The translations under genes and the position numbers were made by a program. Source: Limnomonas spitsbergensis (Eukaryota; Chlorophyta; Chlorophyceae; Chlamydomonadales). From it: 64,000 nt of DNA. The notes below the pieces were generated by a model. That model worked only from the letters and a program-made list of their open reading frames with translations, had not been told where the DNA came from and ran no database searches. This document shows positions 32,970 through 44,900 of this stretch, piece by piece. The DNA is taken from assembly GCA_037349105.1 (NCBI GenBank), contig JAYJMM010000009.1:806001-870000 (forward strand). The letters are read 5' to 3'. The stretch's first letter is position 1. Every line of letters starts with the position of its first letter.

Positions 32970-35900
32970 ATGGCTCAAGCTACCACCCAATACCGAGTGG
33001 ACCAAGATGGCGTCGCTGTCATCACGCTCTCTTACCCGCCTTTGAATGCGTTGCACCCCCAGCGTAAGTGCCCCGTGGCCTTGCGAAAAATTGTTGCGTC
33101 TGCCCTGGTCGATGACATGCAGTTAACGTCCCAAAGAATGAATGTATTTACTTTCCATGCATCTGTAGTTCTCGCTTCTCTGTTCGAGAACCTGGAGCGT
33201 GCGCATAGCGACCCGAAGGCAAAGGCCATCGTGCTGATTGGCGCAAAGAATAATTTCAGCCCAGGCTTCGATATCATGCAGTTCAAGAACCAGACCGGAG
33301 GCGGGGGTATCGACAACAAGGTCCGCACCGCTCGCCTCTTGGCCTTCTGGCCACGATGCCTGACCGCTTTGCAGCATGGCAATATATTTATACTCTGGCA
33401 ACGCCTCCCCCGATTTTTCAACCCAACTCCATTGCATACCCTCCGCATGCCATTACGCAGTGCATGGCAGCATGACAAGGTTCATGTCTTGTTTGACTGA
33501 AGTGCGCACCATGCCACCTTTTTGACGGCCGATCTGCTGGGCCAATAGGGGTTTGTCAGGCTTAGAGCCAGTAATCCGAGCAACTAGGCTTGTTGCACCA
33601 GGCCCCTCCTTCAGTGGTGTAGCTGAAATGTAGCTGCAAGCACCCTAACAAAAGCAGCTCCCCTGCCTGAGCCTGTTGATCCCACCTTGCCGCTATACAC
33701 CTCCCCATGCCCCCACCACTCGTCACACCTCTGCAGATCAATAACATAATCTGCTCCTCACGCCCTGTCGTCCCTCACCACCCGTACTGCTTCCCACCAC
33801 CCTGTCGAAGCTCAATGACGTTATCTAATCCTCACGTCCTCGACACTCTTTTTGTTTATCTCTGCCACCTCCTCGACACTCATTTTGTGCAATATCTGTC
33901 ATATTTTGTGTAATGTCTGCCACCTTTTGTGTAATCTCTACCACCTACTGTCTTAGCGTGTACCGACACCCCTGTTACAGATTAATGATGCAATCTGCTT
34001 GGTGCTGGATGGCGGCCCCAGGCCGCCTGTCGCCGCTATCAAGAATAGGATATGCTCCCGACCCCCCTCGCTCTCCTCACACCCCTGTCGCTGATCCATG
34101 ATGAGATCTGCTCGGTGCTGGAAGGTGGCCCCAAGCCGCCTGTTGCCGCCATCAAGAATAGGATCTGCTCCGGACCCCCCTCACACTCCTCACACACCTG
34201 TCGCAGATCAATGATGCAATCTGCTCGGTACTGGAAGGTGGTCCCAAGCCCACTGTCGCCGCCATCAATAATAGGATCTGCTCCCGACCCCCCTCACTCT
34301 CCTCACACCCCTGTCGCAGATTAATGATGCAATCTGCTCGGTGCTGGAAGGTGGTCCCAAGCCCACAGTCGCCGCCATCAACGGCGTGGCCCTCGGCGGC
34401 GGCCTGGAGGTGGCCATGGGCTGCAACGCGCGCGTGTGCACGCCCGGCGCGCGCATGGGCCTGCCGGAGCTCAGCCTCGGAATCATCCCGGGCTTCGGAG
34501 GCACGCAGCGCCTGCCGCGCCTCGTGGGCCTCAAGAAAGCCGTTGAAATCATGCTAACGTCACAGGTACAGAAAAATACGCCCCAGGGGCAGGGGCGAGA
34601 AGATGTGATTGAAACAGTGCGGCATAGGCCTAGGCCGCGTCTGTGCCGTTACCATTCACAGGTACAATACGGATCACGTGCATCCCGCTCCTCGCAACCC
34701 TTCTCGTTCACCCGCTGCTCTCTCAGTTTTTTCTCTCCCTGCTCCCTGCCCCCTCCTCCCCCTCCTGCTGAACCCCCTCCCTGCCCCCCATGAGCACACT
34801 CCCTAGCCTGTTCCCTGCCCACATGTTGATTCCGCTCTCTGCCCCCCCCTCTCCTTTAACAACACATCAAGCCTGGTCTGCTCCCTTCCCCCCACTTACA
34901 TTCCACAAGTCCGCTCCCTACCTCTCGTGCATCCCGCTCCTCGCACCTTCTCGTTCACCCGCTTCCCCCCTCTCATTTTTTTCTCTCCCTGCTTTCTGCC
35001 CCCTCCTCCCCCTCCCGCTGAATCCCCTCCCTGCCCTTATGAGCACACTCCCCAGCCTGTTCCCTGCCCACATGGTGATTCCACTCTCTGCCCCCCCCCC
35101 CTCTCCTTTAACGACACATCATGCCTGGTCTCCCTCCCTTCCCCCCACTTAAACTCTGCGAGTCCGCTCCCTGCCTCTCGAGCTTTTTTGCCTCCCCCCC
35201 CCCCCCTCTCCTTTAGCGGCACATCAAGCCTGGTCTCCCTCCCTTCCCCCCACTTACATTCCACAAGTCCGCTCCCTGCCTCTCGTGTTCATTCCGCTCC
35301 TCGCACCTTCTCGTTCACCCGCTTTCCCCCTCTCCTTTTTTTCTCTCCCTGCTCCCTGCCCCCTCCTCCCCCCTTCTGCTGAACCCCCTCCCTGCCCCCC
35401 ATGAGCACACTCCCCAGCCTGTTCCCTGCCCACATGTTGATTTCGCTCTCTGCCCCCCCCCTGCTTTAGCGGCACATCAAGCCTGGTCTGCTCCCTTCCC
35501 CCCACTTACACTTTGCTAGTCCGCTCCCTGCCTCTCGTGTTCATTCCGCTCCTCGCACTCTTGTTCACCCGCTTTCCCCCTCTCATTTTTTTCTCTCCCT
35601 GCTCCCTGCCCCCTCCTACCCCCTCCTGCTGAATCCCCTCCCTGCCCCCCATGAGCACACTCCCCAGCCTGTTCCCTGCCCACATGTTGATTCCGCTCTC
35701 TGCCCCCCCCCCCTGCTTTAGCGGCACATCAAGCCTGGTCTGCTCCCTTCCCCCACTTACACTTCGCTAGTCCGCTCCCTGCCTCTCGTGTTCACTCCGC
35801 TCTTTGCCCCCCCCCTGTTTTCACAAGTAATCAAGCCTAGTCTGCTTCTTGCCCCCCATATTCATTCTGCTAGTCTGCTCCCTGCCCTGCGTGTACATTC

Positions 35901-38900
35901 TGCGCCCCCCCCCCCCCCCTGCTTTCACAGCCCATCCAATACAACGAAGGTTGTAAGTTAAATCATTAACCCTATCACCTCCTGCTTTCGAAACCAATCA
36001 GGCACGACGAAGCTTTCAAGTTCAATCCTTAACCCTATCACCTCCTGCTTCACAGCTCATCATGCATGGCAAAGCTGTCAAGTTCAATCCTTAACCCTAA
36101 CACCTAAATCCTAAACCCTAACTCCCTAACACCCTAACATCCCCTGCTTTCGCAGCCCATCAAGCACGACGAAGCTCTCAAGCTGGGTCTGGTGGACGAG
36201 GTAGCTCCCAGCCTGGACCAACTTCTACCAGCTGCCAAGAGGCGCGCCTTGGATATGGCTGAGGGCAGGCAGCCACGCATCCTGTCACTCGTACGCACGG
36301 ACAGGTAGGGCCCAGCATGCGCGGCATATGTATGACCGGCGGAATCATGGCAGTGGCAGTGGCAGTGGCAGTGGCAGTGGCTTGTCACTCGTACGCACGG
36401 ACAGGTAGGGTCCAGCATGCGCGGCATATGTATGACCGGCGGAATCATGGCATCTATAGTGTTTGTGGTGTGGTTGTGCTTTTGTCATCTGGGTTCAAGC
36501 TGAGGGTGTCGCTTGGCAGTGGCCATCGTGCGCTGGGTATGGTCGAGGGCAGGCAGCCACGCATCCAGTCTGACTCGTACGCACAAACAGGTGGGGCCCA
36601 GCATGCGCGGCATGCGGCATGCGCTGAGATGCGCCACATGCGCCACGCACACGCGGTATACTTAAAGACCCGCGGAATCATGGAACCCTAAACCCAAGAG
36701 CCCTAAAACCATGCCCACCCTTCTTACCTCTGCCACTTCCTTCACAGCCTCCAGCCACTCACCCCCCCCCCCCCTTTCTCCCTGCCTCTGCCTCTTTCCT
36801 TACAGGCTTGAGCCCCTATCAGAGGCTCTGGCCATCTTCGACTTCGCCCGTGCCGAGGCCTCCAAACGCGCTCCCGGCCTGCAGCACCCGCAGCTGTGTA
36901 TCGATGCCATTCGACATGGAGTAGAGAATGGAGGTGCTGCGGGACTGGCCAAGGTGATGACGAGAGATGGCCCAACCTGTTCCTTTTGTGTGTGTTTGGG
37001 GATGCCTCTGGACTAGTGGAAGTGATGGGAAGAGATGACCTGACCTGGTCCTTTCGTGTGTGTTGGGGATACCTCAGGACTAGCCAAAGTGATAGACCTG
37101 CAGCACCCGCAGCTGTGCATGGATGCCATCCGCCATGAATTGTTGAGGAGGGTGGGTGTTTCCCTGCAGGATCATAGCCATTGGCCTATATAAAAATATT
37201 AGTGCCACTCGATTTCTGCACGCGATAAGCCGAGTGCTTTACCCGCCATCACGCAGCCATCAGCATAAAAAAAAACGTTTATCTGCTGCTGTCAGGAGGG
37301 CAAGTGCTTTGCATTAAAAGACGATCATGCCATTTACCTGCTGCTTTCAGGAGGGCGAGTGCTTTGCATTAAAAGACGATCATGCCATTTACCTGCTGCT
37401 TTCAGGAGGGCGAGTGCTTTGCCCGTGCCGCCAGCTTGGATACGCACAAGGCCCTGGTGCACATCTTTTTCGCACAGAGGTCCACGAAGAAGGTGGCCGG
37501 CATCACAGACGCAGGTGTGATGGTGTGACACTGGTGTGATAATGTGACGCAGGTGTGATGGTGTGACGCAGGTGTGATTGTGTGGTGCAGGGCTATTAGA
37601 ACCCTGGACCCTTAGCAAATGAGGGTAGCCGGCATCTTCTTCGTGCAGGGGTGCACCAAGAAGGTTGCGAGCATCACAGACGCATGTGTGATGGTGTGAC
37701 GCAGGGCTGTGGTATCATAACCCTGAACCCTCAAATAGGCTGCACTGCTGCTGTACTACAATCCTGGAACCTAGTTTAGGGTTAAGGGTTTAGACCCTAA
37801 ACCCTGGACCCTAAACCCTAAAAAGGAGGTGGCCGGCATAACAGACGCAGTCGTGACGCAGGTGTGACGCTAGGCTGAAGTATTGGAACCCTGAACTGAA
37901 ATGGGCTGCAGTTTGAGTAACCTTGGACCCTAAACCCAACAGGGCGACCGGGATTGCAGACGCGGGTGTGATGGTGTGACGCAGGGCTGTGGTATTAGAA
38001 CCCTGGACCCTAAGCAACAGAAGGTAGCCGTCATCACAGACACAGGTGTGATGGAGTGACGCAGGGCTATTAGAACCCTGAACCCTGAACAATTGAAGGT
38101 AGCCGACGTGTTTTTCGTGCAGGGGTCCACCAAGAAGGTGACCGGCATCACAGACATGGGTGTGATGCTAGGTCAACAAAGCCATACACACAAAGGAAAC
38201 CTCTGTGGCTATGGCCCCAAGCTGTGTTGTTTCCTTGGAACTCAAATGGGCTGCAGTATTAGAACCCTGGACCCTGAACCCAACAGAGTCACAGACACAT
38301 GTGTGACGCGGGGCCAACAGAGCCATACACGTAAAGGAAACCTCTGTGAGGAAGTAACTTATCGCTTGCTGCCTCATGGTAACTTCTCCGATGTGGCTAC
38401 CGCCCCAAGCTGCGTTGTTTCTTTGAACCCCACGCCCAAGTTCGGGCTAGGCTTTCGTTCGTTCGTATGACACAGGGCTTAAGTATTGGAACCCTGAACT
38501 TAATGGGGTGCAGTGTAAGAACCCTGTTCCATTATCCCAAGGAGGCATGTAGTATTACATACAAAAGAGCGAGGTGTGACATTGGGCTGCTGGATCAGAA
38601 CCCTGAACGTCTGGACCTTTATAACCCAATTGGGGTGCAGGTTAAGAATCCTGGATCCTGAACCCAAATGGGCTGCAAAGTTAGTTACTTAAGACCTTAA
38701 ACCTTCAAGCTTACAGCTTAAATATTAAAGCTTAAGCTGTCTTAGTGTATCCAAGTGCCTGTACCGCCTTACATGCACATGTCCCATGCATCAAATGCGA
38801 TGCTCTGCTGGACTGTAAAAACCTTCTCAAACCCATAAGGTAGCCGGAATCGCACACGCTGGTGTATTGGTGGATTAAAGCCCTGGACTTGCACCTTGAG

Positions 38901-41900
38901 CCCAAACCCTGGACTTAATCCTAAAACCCTTATGTGCTGCAGTACCGGTATTGGGACCCTGGACTCGAAAGCCAAATGAGCCCGACGCCCTCCCCATACA
39001 ATCAGGCTTAAATTCCTGCAAGCTTTTGTCACCTGACGGTGCCTGGCAGGGAATGCCTGACCGTAATCTTGACATGCCCCTGTGACCCCACCCCCCCAGT
39101 CCTCACGTCCAAATTATAACCCGCAGGCTTCAGCCACTTGCTTGTGCCTGGCCTTGATCTTGGCATGCCCTCGTGACCCCCAATCACGTCCAAACAAGTC
39201 CAAACACTCAGTCCAAACAGGCCTCAGGCCCCGCAAGCTGCAGACAGGCGTGGTCTGCTCAGTCCAAACACTGAATCAGGTATCAAACATGTAATCACGT
39301 CCAAACGCTCAAACAGGCCTCAAGCCCCGCAAGCTGCAGAACGTGGCGGTCATCGGCGGCGGGCTCATGGGCAGCGGCATTGCCACTGCGCTCGCGCTGT
39401 CTGGCGTGGACGTCCTACTCAAGGAGGTCAATCAGCAGTTTCTAGATGTGAGTGAGGTTCCCTTGAGTGTCTAGTACAAGAAAGGAGTTTCTGTTTTTGA
39501 AAGGTACTAGTTAGAGGGGGTGTCTGTGGCAGGAGGATGTCCGCGGCAGGGCTCAGGCGCCCAGCGCTGTCTGGTGTGGACGTCCTGCTTAATGAGGTCA
39601 ATCAGCAGTTTCTGGATGTGAGTGAGGTTCGGAGCCGCTCCCTAGGAACTTTGTCATTCTCACTTTCCCCCCTCTGTCACAAGCGTTCTCACATTTGTTT
39701 CCCTGTGTTTGTGTTATTCTTCGGATGGCTGCGTGTGTCTCCAATTGTGGCCGGTTTTGAGGCTCTGGTTCTCGTCGCTGGTTTCCCCCCGGGTCGCTCA
39801 GCCTGGCCCTTTCGAAACAGCATGTGGGTGGTTTCGTTCAGTTAGATACAGCAACTACACTGACGGTTGTTTCTACGTTTCAGGGCGGCCTCCCCCCCAA
39901 GATTTTACTTTCAAATATCTACTTGGACCAGGCCGGCTTGACTCTGTTGTGTCACAAGGGGGGGGGGGGGGCGCTCGCATGGACTGGCTTGTTGCATTTC
40001 TGCTGTGTCCATGTTTGAGAGCGACCTGCCCCCCAAGATTTACTTTCAAATATCTACTTGGACCAGGCCGGCTTGACTCTGTTGTGTTGTTGGGGTGGGG
40101 GGGTATGCCGGCGCTCGTATAGACTGGCTTGACGCGTTTCTGCCGTGTCCACATTTCAGGGTGGCCTGTCTCGCATCAAGTCCAACGTGGCCAGTCGGGT
40201 AAAGAAGGGAGCCATGTCCCAGAAGCAAGCGGAGGTGGCACTGGCTCGCGTGAAGGGCGCATTGGACTACAAGGACTTCAAAAAGTGGGTCGGGAGCTCA
40301 TGTTTCAAATTTGAAACTCCTTTGAAGGGCACATTCAAATCAAAACTCGCGTGAAGGGCGCATTCAAATTTAAAATTCGAGTGAAGGGGGCATTAGACAA
40401 CAAGGACTTCAAGAAGTGGGTCAGGATTTCATGTCTCGAATTAACGCTTTCTGAACACTGAACACCCTGGACCCTGAATACCCTTAACCCAGGATACCGT
40501 GAAGCTGGAACACCTTATCCCTGAATACCCTAAACCCAGGATACCGTGAACCTGGAACACCCTATCCCTGAATACCCTAAACCCAGAATGCTGTGAACCT
40601 GGAACACCCTATCCCTGAATACCCTAAACCCAGGATACCGTGAACCTGGAACACCCTATCCCTGAATACCCTAAACCCAGAATGCTGTGAACCTGGAACA
40701 CCCTATCCCTGAATACCCTAAACCCAGGATACCGTGAACCTGGAACACCCTATCCCTGAATACCCTAAACCCAGGATACCATGAACCTGGAACACCCTAT
40801 CCCTGAATACCCTAAACCCAGGATACCGTGAACCTGGAACACCCTATCCCTGAATTCCCTAAACCCAGGATACCGTGAACCTGGAACACCCTATCCCTGA
40901 ATACCCTAAACCCAGGATACCGTGAACCTGGAACACCCTATCCCTGAATACCCTAAACCCAGGATACCGTGAACCTGGAATACCCTATCCCTGAATACCC
41001 TTAACCCAGAATACCGTGAACCTGGAACACCCTATCCCTGAATACCCTAAACCCAGGATACCGTGAACCTGGAACACCCTATCCCTGAATACCCTAAACC
41101 CAGGATACCGTGAACCTGGAACACCCTATCTCTGAATACCCTAAACCCAGGATACCGTGAACCTGGAACACCCTATCTCTGAATACCCTAAACCCAGGAT
41201 ACCGTGAACCTGGAACACCCTATCCCTGAATACCCTAAACCCAGGATACCGTGAACCTGGAACACCCTATCTCTGAATACCCTTAACCCAGAATACCGTG
41301 AACCTGGAACACCCTATCCCTGAATACCCTAAACCCAGAATACCGTGAACCTGGAACACCCTATCCCTGAATACCCTAAACCCTGGACACTTTGAAATAT
41401 TTTGATCGAGGACATCCTCCTCATCACTGAACTTTGAAATGTTTTGATTACTTAGCACTGAACTCTGGACACCCTGCCACGTGCAGCATTGACAGGGTCG
41501 TTGAGGCTGTGATCGAGGACATCCTCCTCATCACTGAACTTTGAAATGTTTTGATCACTTAGCACTGAACCCTGGACACCCTGCCACGTGCAGGATTGAC
41601 ATGGTCATTGAGGCTGTGATCGAGGACATCCTCTTAATCACTGAACTTTGAAATGTTTCGATCACTAAGGACTGAACCCTGGACACCCTGCCACGTGCAG
41701 GATTGACATGGTCATTGAGGCTGTGATCGAGGACATCCCCCTGAAGCAGCGTATCTTTGCCGACCTGGATCGGGAGACGCGTCCCGACTGCATCCTGTCC
41801 ACCAACACCTCCACTATTGACATCAACCTGGTGGGCGAGAAGGCGCAGCGGGGCGCGCGGGAGAGGATCATCGGGGCGCACTTCTTCAGCCCGGCGCACA

Positions 41901-44900
41901 TCATGCCGCTGCTGGAGATAGTTAAGACAGAGCACACAAGCAAGCAGGTGGGGAGGAGTGGGGTTAGGGGTCTGGGGGAGCGGGTGGCACACTTCTTCAG
42001 CCCGGCGCACATCATGCTGCTGCTGGAGATTGTCACGACGGAGCACACAAGCAAGCAGGTGGGGAGAAAGGGAGGGGGGGGTGAGAGGCCAGGGGGAGCG
42101 GGTGACGCTGTTTTTCACTATGCACATGGTGCCGTTGCTTGAGGTTGTCAAGACGGAGCACATCGAGGTAGGGAGGTGGTAGGGTGAATGGGGGGAGGGC
42201 AAGAGGGGGGGGGGAGGGCCAGAGGGAGCGGGAAACATGATTTGTCAGCCCAGCGCTCATCATGCCACTTCTTGAAATCGCGAAGTCGGAGCACACGAGC
42301 AAACAGGTTGGGAGGGAAGGCCTGTCCCAGGTTTCCCAAGATGGGTAAGGGTTTAGGGTTGAAGTCCCAGGTCTTTTAAGGTGGTGGATCAGCCGTCTTC
42401 CCTGTCTCCCCCTCCCGCCTCTCAGGTCATCTTGGACACGCTGGAGCTGTCTTCGCGCATCAAGAAGACGCCGGTGCTGGTGGGCAACTGCACTGGCTTT
42501 GCAGTCAACAGGGTGTTCTTCCCCTACACCATGTCTGCTTGCATGTGAGTTGGAGAATCTTTGTGCTGGCCTCACTGTGCCTGCCTGCATGTGAGTGGAG
42601 CGTGTTGGGAGGCAATGGCCACTGGCTTTGCAGTCGACATGGTGTTCTTCCCCAACACCATGTCCGCGTGCAAATGAGTCAAAGAGGGGAAAAGAGGGAG
42701 GCAGGGAGAGAGGTTTTGTAAACACCTGTGACGTAAACCCTCATGATCCCATCTTGTGTGAACACCTGTGACATACACCCTCATGATCACATCTTGTGTG
42801 AACACCTGTGACATACACCCTCGTGATCCCATCTTGTGTGAACACCTGTGACCTAAACCCTCATGATCCCATCTTGTGTGAAACCTGTGACCTAAACCCT
42901 CATCATCCCATCTTGTGCGCACTGCGCAGGCTGGTGGATATGGGGCTCAATCCCTACAGCATTGACAAGGTCGTTGCTGGGAAGTTTGGGATGCCCATGG
43001 GGCCCTTCAGGTGAGCAGTATTCATGGGGGCTTGCTACAGGCAGCGCGTCCTGGACCTGTTTAGGGTGAAAGTTTCCACACAAGTGTGGGATGCCCATGG
43101 GGTCCAATTGAGCAGTATTCATGGGGGCTTGCTACAGGCAGCGCGTCCTGGACCTGTTTAGGGTGAAAGTTTCCACACAAGTGTGGGATGCCCATGGGGT
43201 CCAATTGAGCAGTATTCATGGGGGCTTGCTACAGGCAGCGCGTCCTGGACCTGTTAGGGTGAAAGTTTCCACACAAGTGTGGGATGCCCATGGGACCCTA
43301 CAGGTCAGCAGTGTACTTAAGAGGGATGCCAATGGCAGATAGGCCTAGGCCTGCTTAGGGTGAAATTTTCCACACAAGTGTGGGATGCCCATGGGACCCT
43401 ACAGGTCAGCAGTGTACTTAAGAGAGATGCCAATGGCAGATAGGCCTAGGCCTGCTTAGGGTAAGCTTGTCACACACGCCACAGCAGTGAACCTTACACC
43501 CTAGGGACAGCTCCTCCTACGATGCCCATGGGACCCTTCAGGAGAGCGGCGTCCCTGGGGCAGTGAGGCTTCGTCATTTTCAGGGTTGCCCATGTACCCT
43601 CTGGTTAGTTCCCCTACGCACGCCGTACCCCAAGGGTTCTTCAAGGGGGGCACCCCTATTGCGCTTGTTGTGTCTAGGGTTTACAACCCTAAACCCTCAA
43701 CCCTAAATCAAAGGGGGACACCCCTCCTGCGCTTGTTGTGTTTGCCTTTAAGGTTTCCACACGAGCCTCAGCATGTGAGCCTTCAGCCTAGGGGCAGCTC
43801 GCCCTTGGACGGTCTTCCCGCTATCCTGGGCATTAAAAAACATGCTTAGGGACTTGGTGGGCGCTGACGTGGGGCTGCATGTGGGCAAGAGCATCCTGGT
43901 TGCAAGCACATATTCCTGCCTCACTAGTCACTACCTTCCTACATCCCGGTCTCTCGGTCCTCCCATCAGGCTGAATGACCTAGTGGGGTCCGACGTGGGG
44001 CTTGCATTATGTGGGCAACAGATTCCTTGTTATAAGCACAAATCCCTCTGCCTCAATGCCTCCCTGCCTCCCGTTCCTCACTTAAGGCTGAATGACCAGG
44101 TGGTCTCAGGCGTTTGGCTACATGGGGACAAGACCTCCCTCGCTACAAGCACAGATCCCTACCTCATGCCTTAATGCCTCCCTGCTTCACTAAAGGCTGA
44201 ACGGCGTTGTGGGTTCTCTGACGTGGGGCTGCATGTGGGCAAGAGCTCCCTTGTGACAAAGACATGCCTCCCCGCCTCCCGTTCCCCCTGTCAGGTTGAA
44301 TTATCTCGTGACAAGCACATGCCCCTGCCTCACTAGTCACTACCTCCCTGCCTCCCGTTCCCCCCGTCAGGTTGAATGATCTAGTGGGCTCTGACGTGGG
44401 GCTGCATGTGGGCAAGAACTTCCTGGAGTCCTTCCCGGACCGCGTTCACGCCAGCTCCCTCATCCCGTTGCTCAACCAGAACAAGAGGCTGGGAGAGAAG
44501 ACGGGCAAGGGCTTTTACCAGGTGGGGGGTCTGAAGCTAGTGAGACGGGCAAGGGCTTTTACCAGGTGGGGGGTCTGAAGCTAGTGAGACGGGCAAGGGC
44601 TTTTACCAGGTGGGGGGTCTGAAGCTAGTGAGATGGGGGGTAGAAGACGGGCAAGGGCTTTTACCAGGTGGGGGGTCTGAGGCTAGTGAGATGGGGGGTA
44701 GAAGACGCCTAGCTCGCCCTTGGACGGTCACTTACCCCCACTCACTTGCCACTACCTGCCCTCACCCATCCCGCTACCTCTCCCCCCCCCCCTCCCCTGC
44801 GCTCACCCATCCCGCTACTTTCCCCCCCCTCCCAACATGCAATCAGTATGACGCCAAGTGTCCCCTGATGCCCAAGCGATGGTCACTTACCCCCACTCAC

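Noticed and set aside
32910..33500. 196-codon single-exon ORF
   Set aside because: It contains MFP2 exons 1 and 2 read through intron 1 and beyond; the spliced model fits the family.
41555..42725. Minus-strand ORFs of 227-230 codons
   Set aside because: Antisense of MFP2 exon 9 and its intronic copies.
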